Shown in pieces: positions 28,326 through 37,554 of a stretch of DNA of 64,000 bases. Under the pieces are notes generated by a model. It was not told the DNA's origin. It searched no databases and saw nothing but the letters and a program-made list of their open reading frames with translations. The stretch covers positions 1,211,592-1,275,591 of the forward strand of contig NZ_CP063779.1 of the NCBI RefSeq assembly GCF_021596945.1. The letters run 5' to 3'. The DNA comes from Mongoliitalea daihaiensis (GTDB taxonomy: Bacteria > Bacteroidota > Bacteroidia > Cytophagales > Cyclobacteriaceae). The number at the start of each line of letters is the position of its first letter. Position 1 is the stretch's first letter. Position numbers and translations under genes: made by a program.

Positions 28326-29498
28326 TTAAAAATCTATAGATGGCCAATGAAACGCTTTTATTGATAGCATTGAGTCTATTCCAAGCAAGTTGTTCGCAAT
28401 GGCTTCCCCTAGTCCTGCCGAGTGCTTGAAACCATGCCCACTGCACGCAGAACTCACTAATACCTCTGGAAAGTCAGGTAATCGGTCTACAACAAAATTG
28501 GAATCAGGGGTTACTGTATAGAGACATGTCTTGGATCGCAATATGCTAGGGTCGATTCCATTAAATTTTCCTGTTAACTTTTTACTTAAGAAATTTTCTT
28601 TTTCCTCCTCACTAACGCTCCTTTGTATGGTATCTGCGTGATGGCTCGCAATAAAAGATTCCGAGGCCATTTTTACCGATACTCCATCTAACGAGGGGAA
28701 ACCATAGATAAAGTCTTCTGCATTTGGCCCAAATCCCCACATGTATACAGGACAAGTGGTATTTTTGAAATATCCCGGCTTAATGGGCAACCAGTGGAGT
28801 ACTTGTCTACAAATTTTAAAGTGGCTTCTGTAAAACGCCGGCACAAAATCTTTGACCCATGCTCCTACACTAATGCTGACTTGTCCCGCTTCAATGACTC
28901 CCTGGTTAGTTTCGATGATTACTCCTCCTCCTGATATTGGCTTGAGTCCAAGAACTTTTGTATGAGTTTTGATGGCAGCTCCTTGCTTAGTAGCCAAAGA
29001 CAGTTGACTGGCTACAGCTAACTCTGGGACAACATAGCCCGCACTGGGTTCAAAGTAAACTTGACCTGTATCTTCTAAGTTAAATTCCCTAAATCTTTTT
29101 TTAAGCTCTTTATTATCAAAAACCTCATAGGGGATATCTGCTCGACGTGCAAAATTTACCGTACGTTCAAAAAAACCTTCGGATCCATGTTTCGCCCATG
29201 CTTGGTTTCCTGAATCCATTAAGATACCTCCAATTTGATAGAATAGTTTTTCATCAGTTGCTTGCTGTATCTCCTGCCAAATTTCATGAGAGCGTTGTAC
29301 CAAAGGAATAAAATCAAAACCTTCTCCTACAGCAAGTCTACTGATTCTGGTTTCCCCATGGGTGGATCCAAGTTCATGGGGAGGAGCAAATTGATCAACC
29401 CCTAGTATCTTTTTTCCATGTTTGCTTAATTGATATAAAGTAGCTGCTCCAACAGCTCCAAGACCGATGACGGCAATATCCACGGTTGTTATATTCAT
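28326..29498 (-). CDS. solA: Sarcosine oxidase / N-methyl-L-tryptophan oxidase-like flavoprotein
   Basis: This 390-residue FAD protein starts with a Rossmann motif VIGLGAVGAATLYQLSKHG and then the family pattern HELGSTHGETRISRLAVGEG, as in monomeric sarcosine oxidase and SolA. Near residue 335, SKTCLYTVTPDSNFVVDR has the cysteine that forms the covalent FAD link in this group, and SACSGHGFKHSAGLGEAIA closes the domain. It should oxidise an N-methyl amino acid, producing formaldehyde and peroxide; the exact substrate is uncertain. It is monocistronic, separated from the upstream kinase gene by a terminator. Confidence 0.88.
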   Translation of the reverse strand: MNITTVDIAVIGLGAVGAATLYQLSKHGKKILGVDQFAPPHELGSTHGETRISRLAVGEGFDFIPLVQRSHEIWQEIQQATDEKLFYQIGGILMDSGNQAWAKHGSEGFFERTVNFARRADIPYEVFDNKELKKRFREFNLEDTGQVYFEPSAGYVVPELAVASQLSLATKQGAAIKTHTKVLGLKPISGGGVIIETNQGVIEAGQVSISVGAWVKDFVPAFYRSHFKICRQVLHWLPIKPGYFKNTTCPVYMWGFGPNAEDFIYGFPSLDGVSVKMASESFIASHHADTIQRSVSEEEKENFLSKKLTGKFNGIDPSILRSKTCLYTVTPDSNFVVDRLPDFPEVLVSSACSGHGFKHSAGLGEAIANNLLGIDSMLSIKAFHWPSIDF

Positions 29499-29540
29499 AG
29501 ATCAAAAGTTACTAAAAAATGTGTTTGCTTATTTAAAACA

Positions 29541-29589
29541 AAAAAATAAAAAAACCGGCTTCGTCTTCACCCTGAACCCAGCCGGTTTT
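29541..29589 (-). terminator. Rho-independent terminator after the histidine kinase gene
   Basis: AAAACCGGCT (29551-29560) and AGCCGGTTTT (29580-29589) form a perfect 10-base-pair stem with a 19-base loop. On the minus strand a T-rich tail (TTTTTTTATTTTTTTG) follows. It ends the kinase transcript before the oxidase gene. Confidence 0.85.
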
Positions 29590-29734
29590 AAAAAATAAAA
29601 GAAATAAAGAATAACCTTATTTCTTTCCAAATATAAAAACAAAAAAAATACGAAAATGGCAAATTGAGTAAGTGTCGAAAATTAGAGCAAAAGTGTCGAT
29701 TTTTGTAAATATTCGTTGAAGGTATGACCTGATA

Positions 29735-32700
29735 TTACCCTATTTTCTCCATCGGTCCATGAGTATTCACCGGAATTTTCACCCTAATTTCTGTACCAAA
29801 CTGTTCTTTACTGACGATTGAAATTGCTTCGGGAAGCGCCTTGGGAAGTAAGCCGATTCTTTCTGAAACTAGCTCTAATCCCCGGCTTCTATGAGACTTT
29901 TGAGATTTAGGAGCGATCCCTATTCCGTTATCCCAAATGATACATGTGATATTTCCCATACTCACTTTTTCAAATGACACGCGAATAATGGGCTGCTCAA
30001 TTGCCGGAGGAAATGCATGAACAAAAGCATTTTCAATAAATGGTTGAATCAACATTGGCGGGATATCGATAAATTCAGGGTCCAAACTTTCGTCAAGCGA
30101 CACTTCCCACTGTATTCTGTTGCCCATCCGCTCATTTTCTACTGACATGTAGCTTCTTAAATAATCAATTTCGGAGCTCAACCTGATTTGATTGTTTTTA
30201 GTGTTATCGAGGGTCTTACGAATCAGCAGAGAAAATTTACTCAAAAAGTCCATCGCTTTTTCGGTATCATTTTTCAAAATGAAATATTGAATGGAGTTAA
30301 TTGCATTGAAAATAAAATGAGGATTCATCTGACTTCGAAGTGCCTCTATTTTTGTTTCTGCAATCTTCCTTTGTATAGCCTCAGCTTCCCTGATTTGAGC
30401 GACTCTGATTTGGAAAATCCCAAGAATCAACAGGCTTAGTAGGAGGATCACCAGTAAAATAAACCAGGCCTCTAAGTATATTGGAGGCATAATTCGAATT
30501 GTAAACAAGGAGAAGTATTCACTTTTTCCCGAATGAAGATCGAAAACCTCGATTTCAATGGAGTAATTTCCATGGTTCAGGTTTGTAAGGAAAATTTCAT
30601 TACTCCTGCTGAAGGGAGTCCACTCCTGTTCGCTAGTTATTCTGTATCGGTATTGGAGCTTTTCTGGATAGAGTAATGTATGTGGCTGTACTTGTATACT
30701 AATAGAAACTGGTGGATTTTTTAAGCTGATATTACCAGGATGATAATTAAACCATCGGTTTTCTACTGATTTTATTTTCTCATAATTCACCAATAGTTTG
30801 GTGACTTTAAGTTCGTAAGATTGGTACGTGTCTTTTAACAAAGAGGGTAGATGAATGCTAACATAGGCGTCTTCATAGCCCAAGTACAAAGTTTCATGGA
30901 TAATTTTAAAACTCTTGATAAGTGTTTTTCTCAATCCCTGTTCTTCATCAATGAGTTTGACCACTCCATTTTGGTAGACATTTACTCCCTTTTCAGTTAG
31001 AATAAAGAGTGCATCAGCATAGGTTTTTACTCCTACAATCGAATTTCCGTAAATTTTTGATTTTGGAATGTGAAGCAGCTCTTTAAACTCTTTTCCATCC
31101 TCGATTACAAAAATATCTCCAAATTCCGCCCCAACAATCAGCTGATTAGCCGTAGTAGCGTAAATGCTTTTGATTTTTTCTACATCCCATACGCCGTTTT
31201 CTTTTAATGAGAACAATCCATTTTTGTCCAGTCTGAACAATCCTGCAAACACCGATGCAAAATAAGTTCGATCTTCTTTTCCAATGATTTGAGAAAGCAT
31301 ATTGGGAGTGTTGGGATCACTGGTCGAATAATGGGTATACCTGTCAGGTGAATTGAGGTCAGGGTAGATGCGCATACCTCCAAAGGGGTTGCTTTCTATG
31401 AGATAACCCTCCGGCGTAAATCCAAACACAAAGGTGTGTAGGGGAAGGTAACGGACAATACTGCCTTTTTTTGACACTTCGTATAGACCAATATTGCTAT
31501 TAATCCAGTAAGATTCTTGATTGACTTTTAGTCCATAAAAAATAATTTCTCTCGACGTTAGCTGTTCATTCAATTCATAAAAATCATCCTCAATGGAAGG
31601 GATCCAAGATCTAGCATTCTTGAAATACCTAGCTTGAGCACGTTTGAACTCATTTTTAGATACTAGCATCTTGTTTGCCTGAATAAAAAGACCATTACTT
31701 TGAAGTATCACGTCCAGTGTATCGATCCCGGCAAATCCCAAAATCTCATGGTTATTGGATTCAAATAAAAGTAACCGTTTAGATAAATTGATTTCATACA
31801 ACCCCTTATCCAAGCTTCCTACATATAAAATATCTGAACGTGGATTATAAGCCATAGACCAAAGATTGGAACTCTTAATATTCAATGGTTGATTTAAGGG
31901 GTTTAAATTTTCACTGCCTATACCAAAGACTCCACCATTTGGACTATAGAGTCCCATTCCAGCCGCTAGGAGTCCAAAGTTCTCGGTTTGGTGAAATTTA
32001 TAAAAATTGGTGCTACTCTGAGTATAGTTCGGAGTTGGATTGGTAGATAGAAAAGACGTGAGGGGATATTGGCTGATTTGTTCTCTACCCGCAATATATA
32101 GTAGTGAATCATCGTGATGGATGCTGTAAATATATTCTAATGAGTTAATTAATTCAGCGCGATATGCACCAGCTGATGATGGTACTACTTCATATACGCC
32201 ATTGCGATAGGTAGTGTAAAAAAAGCGATTTTCGTATTCAAAAAAACCTGAAATGAAGTTGAGCGCTTCATCTCCTTGACTATCGGATACACGAATTACT
32301 TCTAAGGTTTTTGTATGGATAAGATTAAGTCCGTTGGTTGTGCCAACCCATACATGGTCACCAAATACATGCATGCTTCGTATGAAAGGGGTATAGAGGC
32401 CTTCTTTTATTTGATGAAATGTATTTCCGTCAAACATGCTAACCCCACCACCATAACTACCAAACCACACCTGTCCATGATGGTCTTCTGTGATGTCCCA
32501 ACAGCTATTGAATGCAAGCCCATCCTCCATGAAGAAGGAAAGAAATTCATTGTTTTGTTTGACAGAAACACCGTTTTCTGTACCTATCCAAAGCATTTCG
32601 CGTGAATCAAGGAAGAGTGAGCGGATAGCATTGTTTGGTAAGCCCTCTGCTATAGAAAAATTTTTGGTAATCTGCTGCTGAGCCTCAACTTGAGGAAGTA

Positions 32701-32806
32701 GTCCCCAGATAAGTCCAATCACCCAAATAGTTTTTGCTTGTGTCAGCCAGATTCTAATATGCTTATTCAAAGTTAAATAGTAGGGTTTTTCTACGGATAG
32801 ATACAC
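29735..32806 (-). CDS. Beta-propeller sensor histidine kinase (LytS/YehU type)
   Basis: The protein has up to 1023 residues. A signal or membrane segment near residue 30 precedes a large periplasmic sensor of two-component-regulator propeller repeats (for example LWIGTENGVSV, VWFGSYGGGVSMFDGN and VWVGTTNGLNLI). A Y_Y_Y-type Ig domain (about 690-770) and one membrane helix (about 775-798) come next. The kinase is the LytS type: SQMNPHFIFNAINSIQYF holds the phospho-acceptor His near residue 835, and QPFIENAFVHAF and WDNGIGI form the ATP-binding lid. The start is uncertain: the GTG at 32806 lies inside the regulator gene, and the TTG at 32770 would give 1011 residues. It pairs with the overlapping LytTR regulator. 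The ligand is unknown. Confidence 0.93.
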   Translation of the reverse strand: MYLSVEKPYYLTLNKHIRIWLTQAKTIWVIGLIWGLLPQVEAQQQITKNFSIAEGLPNNAIRSLFLDSREMLWIGTENGVSVKQNNEFLSFFMEDGLAFNSCWDITEDHHGQVWFGSYGGGVSMFDGNTFHQIKEGLYTPFIRSMHVFGDHVWVGTTNGLNLIHTKTLEVIRVSDSQGDEALNFISGFFEYENRFFYTTYRNGVYEVVPSSAGAYRAELINSLEYIYSIHHDDSLLYIAGREQISQYPLTSFLSTNPTPNYTQSSTNFYKFHQTENFGLLAAGMGLYSPNGGVFGIGSENLNPLNQPLNIKSSNLWSMAYNPRSDILYVGSLDKGLYEINLSKRLLLFESNNHEILGFAGIDTLDVILQSNGLFIQANKMLVSKNEFKRAQARYFKNARSWIPSIEDDFYELNEQLTSREIIFYGLKVNQESYWINSNIGLYEVSKKGSIVRYLPLHTFVFGFTPEGYLIESNPFGGMRIYPDLNSPDRYTHYSTSDPNTPNMLSQIIGKEDRTYFASVFAGLFRLDKNGLFSLKENGVWDVEKIKSIYATTANQLIVGAEFGDIFVIEDGKEFKELLHIPKSKIYGNSIVGVKTYADALFILTEKGVNVYQNGVVKLIDEEQGLRKTLIKSFKIIHETLYLGYEDAYVSIHLPSLLKDTYQSYELKVTKLLVNYEKIKSVENRWFNYHPGNISLKNPPVSISIQVQPHTLLYPEKLQYRYRITSEQEWTPFSRSNEIFLTNLNHGNYSIEIEVFDLHSGKSEYFSLFTIRIMPPIYLEAWFILLVILLLSLLILGIFQIRVAQIREAEAIQRKIAETKIEALRSQMNPHFIFNAINSIQYFILKNDTEKAMDFLSKFSLLIRKTLDNTKNNQIRLSSEIDYLRSYMSVENERMGNRIQWEVSLDESLDPEFIDIPPMLIQPFIENAFVHAFPPAIEQPIIRVSFEKVSMGNITCIIWDNGIGIAPKSQKSHRSRGLELVSERIGLLPKALPEAISIVSKEQFGTEIRVKIPVNTHGPMEKIG

Positions 32807-33473
32807 TAATCTCTTTACCTGAACGCATCACAATCTTACTTTCGGAGCGAATAAATCGTTGGATTTCCTTCATATTGACCAAATAGGATTGGTGAACCCT
32901 GACAAATTGTTCATTCGGAAGCAGTTCTTCAATAGCTCCTAGAGTTTTCGTTAGGGTGATGTACTCTCCGTTAGTCTTGTAAATGATTGTGTAGTTTTTT
33001 TGAGCTTCGCAGTAGCTAATCTCATCATGCTTGATAAATTCCAGTCCATAAATGGTACTAAAAGCACTGATATTAAGAACTTCTGATTTTTTAGTTTTTT
33101 TCTTTTCAGAGGATTGCTTGGAAAGGTATCGAAAGATGGTTTTTTGAAATTCTTGAGCGTCCAAAGGTTTGAGTAAATAATCGAAAGCATCTTTTTTGAT
33201 AGCTTGAAGTACATGTTCTTCATGTGCTGTCAAAAAAATCACATCAAAGTTTCTTGGCTCCACAATATCCAACAAATCTAAGCCACTCTGATTTGGCATT
33301 TGAATATCTAATAACACCAAGTCGGGTTCTTGATTGTGAATAGCTACTAACGCATCCTTTACATCGCTACATTTTCCAATCACCTTTAATAGCCCTGAAA
33401 AATATTTTTGAATAAATATTTCTGTATTTTCTTGCGCATGAAATTCATCATCGACTATTAATACATTTAACAT
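32763..33473 (-). CDS. LytTR-family response regulator
   Basis: This 236-residue protein starts at the ATG at 33473 (MLNVLIVDDE), which places the acidic pair at the right position; an upstream in-frame start adds only a non-conserved tail. The receiver domain (1-120) has the phospho-acceptor Asp in LVLLDIQMP, then FLTAHEE and YLLKPLDA. After a Lys/Ser-rich linker the LytTR DNA-binding domain (about 140-236) has YCEAQKNYTIIY, LPNEQFVRVHQSYLVN and a final VSIRRKTL. It overlaps the kinase gene, as is usual for LytS/LytR pairs. A perfect inverted repeat at 33535-33562 lies about 60 bases upstream of its start. Confidence 0.95.
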   Translation of the reverse strand: MLNVLIVDDEFHAQENTEIFIQKYFSGLLKVIGKCSDVKDALVAIHNQEPDLVLLDIQMPNQSGLDLLDIVEPRNFDVIFLTAHEEHVLQAIKKDAFDYLLKPLDAQEFQKTIFRYLSKQSSEKKKTKKSEVLNISAFSTIYGLEFIKHDEISYCEAQKNYTIIYKTNGEYITLTKTLGAIEELLPNEQFVRVHQSYLVNMKEIQRFIRSESKIVMRSGKEISVSIRRKTLLFNFE

Positions 33474-33534
33474 AATTGGGTGGGAGAATACTGGGTGACT
33501 TTTCAATAGTAAAATTATTGAAAAGAAGATTTTC

Positions 33535-33562
33535 AAAAAATACCCGATTATGGGTATTTTTT
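33535..33562. promoter_or_regulatory. Perfect 11-base palindrome upstream of the response regulator
   Basis: AAAAAATACCC (33535-33545) and GGGTATTTTTT (33552-33562) are perfect inverted repeats around GATTAT. The site sits between divergent genes, 61 bases before the response-regulator start, where no gene ends. A DNA-binding site or leader hairpin is therefore more likely than a simple terminator. The function is not shown by sequence. Confidence 0.45.
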
Positions 33563-33867
33563 GCCTTTTTTAGACTAAAAAGTTGGGTTGAAATTGATAA
33601 AATATAACATTTTTAATATCATTGCCTCATCGGTGTCAAAATATTCATATTTTAAAAAGTTGATGTTAGTTTGTAATATTTCTAAATCAAACTGGAAATA
33701 ATGGGCCTTTGATTCGCAAATATTTGTTTTCAGGAGGATTCGTGTGCGTTAAAACAAAAATTAAAAGTAGCATGAACATGAATCTTGATTTAACTTTTTT
33801 TCCTGAATAGTTTATTTTAGTTGATTACTTAATATCTTTAGCTATCCTATAGGCACGTGTTTATTTC

Positions 33868-35004
33868 ATGAAAAAAATAATTTGTATTCTGCTTAGTGGC
33901 TACCTATTTGCTTGTCAATCATCTGAAAAAGATACTATAGATAGCTTTGCATCTTTTGAACTCACGATAGACACCGTCATGGTGGATTCCAAAGATGAAA
34001 TTCTGATGGCAGCCGTCAATTCATTTTCTCATAGCTACACATTGGATTCCAAGACCTTAATCAATTGGTCTTTTGATGCATCTGAATTGGAAATGGTGGA
34101 TTTGGAGAAGTTTGAACTCGTAAAAAAAGTTCGTATTGAAAAAGAAGGACCTGATGGGGTGGGACCAAATGCGTATCAGTTTCAGCTTTTGTCCAATGAC
34201 CGGTATGCATTTATCGGTTGGGATGATAAAATTGTGATCACAGATTCGGATGGAAAAGTCGTTGATAGGTTAAGCTTGGATAAGCCTTGGATGTTGGAAC
34301 AAAAAGGGGAAAAAGAATCGCTATCATTTTTAGGTTTTTCCGAGGATGGAAATACCATTTTTTGCAAGTTTTTAAACTTTGAAACATTAAACCCAGACGT
34401 GCTTGCGTTGGATTTGGTCAATGAAAGCAGCCGCATCATCCCAATGCCAGTCTTTCAATTGATGGATAAATATAAAGTGAAGTGGACTTCTGATGATGGC
34501 CGAAGTATGTCTATGTGGCATCCCTCTCATGACATGCTTCCTTGGAAAAGCGAGCTATTATTTTTTACTAACGCCTTGAATAGCATCTACAAGTACTCAA
34601 TGGCAACTGACTCGTTAAGTTTATGGACTTATGAAAACCAGCTAACAGCCAGCAGCAAAACTGGAACTTACAAAAATGAAACCTCAAGCATGGAAGAAAT
34701 GAGGGCTGAAACAGCTAAAATCTACCAAGAGGTGACCTTTACACTGCCCTTATGGGACGAACAAAAGCAGGTATTCTATAGAATTAGCTACCTAGACCTA
34801 CCAAAAGTAGGGGAAGATCCAGTGAAAAAGCGGGTCTTTTTAAGTGTTTTGAGTCCCAACTTCGAATTACTAGGGGAAAAGGAATTGACCATGCTGTCTT
34901 TTGATAAGACCCCATCACCCAAGTTTGTAAAAGATGGAAAGCTATATTTATATCTAAACCTAGAAGATGAATTGGCTTATATACGGGTATCTATTAATGA
35001 TTAA
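33868..35004 (+). CDS. DUF4221 family lipoprotein (paralogue 1)
   Basis: This 378-residue lipoprotein has the signal MKKIICILLSGYLFAC with the lipobox Cys at residue 16. The rest is beta-rich, with repeated motifs near FEKEGPxGxG-type turns (KEGPDGVGPN near residue 97) and a C-terminal FVKDGKLYLYLNLEDELAYI. It is recognised as DUF4221, a Bacteroidota family with a probable beta-propeller fold and no known function. It is similar in layout to the next gene (KEGPNSIGT, FVKDGKIWIYQNMDDELGF), so the two arose by tandem duplication. It is divergent from the LytTR regulator gene. An imperfect -7 box TATCTTTA lies at 33833. Confidence 0.85.
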   Translation: MKKIICILLSGYLFACQSSEKDTIDSFASFELTIDTVMVDSKDEILMAAVNSFSHSYTLDSKTLINWSFDASELEMVDLEKFELVKKVRIEKEGPDGVGPNAYQFQLLSNDRYAFIGWDDKIVITDSDGKVVDRLSLDKPWMLEQKGEKESLSFLGFSEDGNTIFCKFLNFETLNPDVLALDLVNESSRIIPMPVFQLMDKYKVKWTSDDGRSMSMWHPSHDMLPWKSELLFFTNALNSIYKYSMATDSLSLWTYENQLTASSKTGTYKNETSSMEEMRAETAKIYQEVTFTLPLWDEQKQVFYRISYLDLPKVGEDPVKKRVFLSVLSPNFELLGEKELTMLSFDKTPSPKFVKDGKLYLYLNLEDELAYIRVSIND

Positions 35005-35137
35005 TTACATAAACCAATGATATGCTATGCGTTGGATAATCAACAGAAACCGCTTGTGTTTTTCAGTTTGATTCTAGCCGTGCTTGTGGATGATCATCAA
35101 GTATTTCAGTTGTTTCTGCACCAAAACTAAAAAATGT

Positions 35138-36295
35138 ATGAAAATTTCTTTCAAAACCTTTTCCTCACTTTTAGTGATAGCTATCCTAGCTTTTGCCTGT
35201 AATAAAAGTGATCAACAAAGTGGGTATGGGTATGCTGAATTGACATTTAGCATGGATACGGTCATGATCGATGCTGGGGAAGATGTGATTTATTTGAATG
35301 ATAATCTGTTCATGTCAGATGCCACAGCTGATGGAAAGCTTTTGTACAATTTCAACCGGCGGGAAAATATCATGGAAACCATTGATTTGGATAATCTTCA
35401 ACTTATTGGTAAAACCACCTTTGAAAAGGAGGGTCCCAATAGTATCGGTACTTTTTTAAGTGGTTTTTCTGCTTCAGAAAATAATAATTTATTGATGTGG
35501 AGCTATGGACTGACAGCAGAGTTTTCGAGTGATGCCATCAAGTTGAAAGATTTTCCTGTACTTCAGTCCATAGGTATTCCCAAAGATGATAGTTCTGTGT
35601 ATCCATCTAGGTTGCTTAAAGTAAGCGGTACAGAGGATAGAGTGGTTGCTTTGTTTATAGAATGGAGTACTCGACGGTACTTTTTGGTGGATGTAGAAGG
35701 AGAAGAAGCAGAGGTAATCGAGTTACCAGCTTTCGAAAAATTGAAAGAGGCTTCTACAGATATTCTCTATGATGGACAATGGGCAGGAAGTTTTGGGTCC
35801 GGGGTGAGTTCTTCAGTGCATGGTGATAAATTGCTCATTAGCAATTCAGTTTTTAATGAATTGTATACCTACGATCCAGCTACTCGTACGCTAGCCGAAA
35901 AATCATGGGATGGACCTTTGGTGGGCAAGCAGCGTACCTACATGGGTCCCAAAAGCGTAGAGGGTGAAAGCCCGCAACAATATGAAGAGATGAAAAAAGT
36001 AGAAGAGGATTTTACGTTTACAAGTTTCCTTTGGGACGCGCAACACGAACGATATTATCGTTTTTCATACCAAAAGACCTTTGGAGAAGAAAAGGAAGAA
36101 TGGGGATTTTATAAAGCCACGGGGATAAAGCTTTACCTGAGTGTTTTTGATAAGAATTTAGACCTATTAGGAGAATCGCAAGTGCCAATTTCCATGGATA
36201 GGTTCAGTAAGGTATTTGTCAAGGATGGTAAAATCTGGATTTACCAAAATATGGATGATGAGCTGGGGTTTGTGAGGTTGAAGCTGGGGTTATAA
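35138..36295 (+). CDS. DUF4221 family lipoprotein (paralogue 2)
   Basis: This 385-residue protein starts at the ATG at 35138, which gives a standard lipoprotein signal (VIAILAFACNKSD); an upstream in-frame start would lie in a non-conserved stretch. It shares the N-terminal FSMDTVMIDAGEDV pattern, the KEGPNSIGT turn and the C-terminal LSVFDKNLDLLGESQVP segment with the neighbouring DUF4221 lipoprotein. Identity is low enough for the duplication to be old. Function is unknown; an outer-membrane-anchored, periplasmic or surface location is expected. It lies 133 bases downstream of paralogue 1 and may be co-transcribed with it. Confidence 0.85.
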   Translation: MKISFKTFSSLLVIAILAFACNKSDQQSGYGYAELTFSMDTVMIDAGEDVIYLNDNLFMSDATADGKLLYNFNRRENIMETIDLDNLQLIGKTTFEKEGPNSIGTFLSGFSASENNNLLMWSYGLTAEFSSDAIKLKDFPVLQSIGIPKDDSSVYPSRLLKVSGTEDRVVALFIEWSTRRYFLVDVEGEEAEVIELPAFEKLKEASTDILYDGQWAGSFGSGVSSSVHGDKLLISNSVFNELYTYDPATRTLAEKSWDGPLVGKQRTYMGPKSVEGESPQQYEEMKKVEEDFTFTSFLWDAQHERYYRFSYQKTFGEEKEEWGFYKATGIKLYLSVFDKNLDLLGESQVPISMDRFSKVFVKDGKIWIYQNMDDELGFVRLKLGL

Positions 36296-36458
36296 TAAAT
36301 CTTACTCTGGGCTATTTTCGAAAATTTCATTGAACAACTCATTCATGTTTACTAATTGGTTGAACTTTTTCGCTTTTAGTCCATTTGTGAGTTTTTTATC
36401 ATCTGTCCATTATTTTGCATCTAATTCAATGGTAAGTGCTACGAATGGAGTATCATTT

Positions 36459-37472
36459 TCAAACCAATAACTCCGCACCTATCCCAGGCCCATCAGGGAA
36501 GGTGATGGAAGTAGGGGTGATCTGAACTCCTTGGGCGATGTCCTGCGCTAGCAACATGGCCCCATCCATATCTACATAATCCAATAGTGGAGCTATGTGA
36601 GCAATAGCAGTTATCCCTACCGAAGATTCTGTCATGCAGCCGACCATCGTCTTCATTCCCAAACTTTTTGCCTCATGGATCATACGTAACCCCGGGGTAA
36701 TTCCTCCCGCTTTCACCAGTTTGACGTTGATCCCGTGAAACAGGCCATGGCATTTTTTCACATCCGCCTCTACGATGCAACTTTCATCAGCCATGACAGG
36801 TAACTTTGAGTATTTGAATACCTCAGCCATACCTTCTAAGTCATCCTTCCCAAGGGGTTGCTCCATAAATTCCACACCCAACGCAGCCAATTCCTTCGAA
36901 TAGCGAATAGCCTGATCAGCCGTCCAAGCACAATTGGCGTCGATACGGAATGTTGAATTTGTATGCTTGCGCAACTCACGGATAATTTCCAAATCTTGAT
37001 CGGTTCCCAACTTGATTTTATACAAAGGCCAATCCACCTCCTTCATTTTGGAAACCATCTTGTCTAGGGTATCTATCCCGATGGTAAAATTTGTCAAGGG
37101 GATATTCCCGGGATTTAATCCCAAGTACTCGTACAGTTTTTTTCCTTCTTTCTTGGTAAAAATATCCCAAGCAGCTAAGTCCAAAGCACATTGTGCAAAT
37201 GGATTATCTTTGAAAATGTCTTTCCCCAATTCCCACAGATGCTCCGGGCTGCTCCAATTTCCCTGTTCTACTAACTGACGTGCCGATTCTAATCGCTCAC
37301 ATATATTGGCTGAGGTCATCCCGTAAAAAGGATTGGTGGTCGTTTCTCCCAGCCCATAACAATCACCATCGCTAATTTTGACAATGATGGTGTCTTGCAC
37401 ATCCCTGCTTTGATGGGCAATGGTAAAGGTATGTTTCAAGGGAAGGTCGCGTACAAAGAATTCGAGTTTCAT
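36459..37472 (-). CDS. Dipeptide epimerase (enolase superfamily, L-Ala-D/L-Glu epimerase type)
   Basis: This 337-residue protein has the muconate-lactonising-type barrel motifs: the catalytic KxK in PLYKIKLGTDQD near residue 158, metal ligands in FRIDANCAW (Asp), EFMEQPL (Glu) and MADESC (Asp), and the opposite lysine in GINVKLVKAGGITPG. The N-terminal capping domain has GLGETTTNPFYGM. Family members epimerise L-Ala-D-Glu and related dipeptides during murein peptide recycling. The neighbouring M14 peptidase (divergent) and nearby M20 amidohydrolase fit a peptide-recycling theme. Substrate specificity within the family varies, so Ala-Glu is only the default. Confidence 0.92.
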   Translation of the reverse strand: MKLEFFVRDLPLKHTFTIAHQSRDVQDTIIVKISDGDCYGLGETTTNPFYGMTSANICERLESARQLVEQGNWSSPEHLWELGKDIFKDNPFAQCALDLAAWDIFTKKEGKKLYEYLGLNPGNIPLTNFTIGIDTLDKMVSKMKEVDWPLYKIKLGTDQDLEIIRELRKHTNSTFRIDANCAWTADQAIRYSKELAALGVEFMEQPLGKDDLEGMAEVFKYSKLPVMADESCIVEADVKKCHGLFHGINVKLVKAGGITPGLRMIHEAKSLGMKTMVGCMTESSVGITAIAHIAPLLDYVDMDGAMLLAQDIAQGVQITPTSITFPDGPGIGAELLV

Positions 37473-37494
37473 GGAGAATTTTTTGGGTTTTAGA

Positions 37495-37502
37495 CAAAAG
37501 TA
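37495..37502 (-). promoter_or_regulatory. Candidate -7 promoter box TACTTTTG for the epimerase
   Basis: On the minus strand TACTTTTG matches TAnnTTTG exactly and lies 22 bases before the epimerase start codon. No clear TTTG was seen at the -33 position. Confidence 0.35.
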
Positions 37503-37554
37503 AATTTATTTTTTTATGAAAGTTTCTACCTTGGTACAAAATATTATGGCTGCT

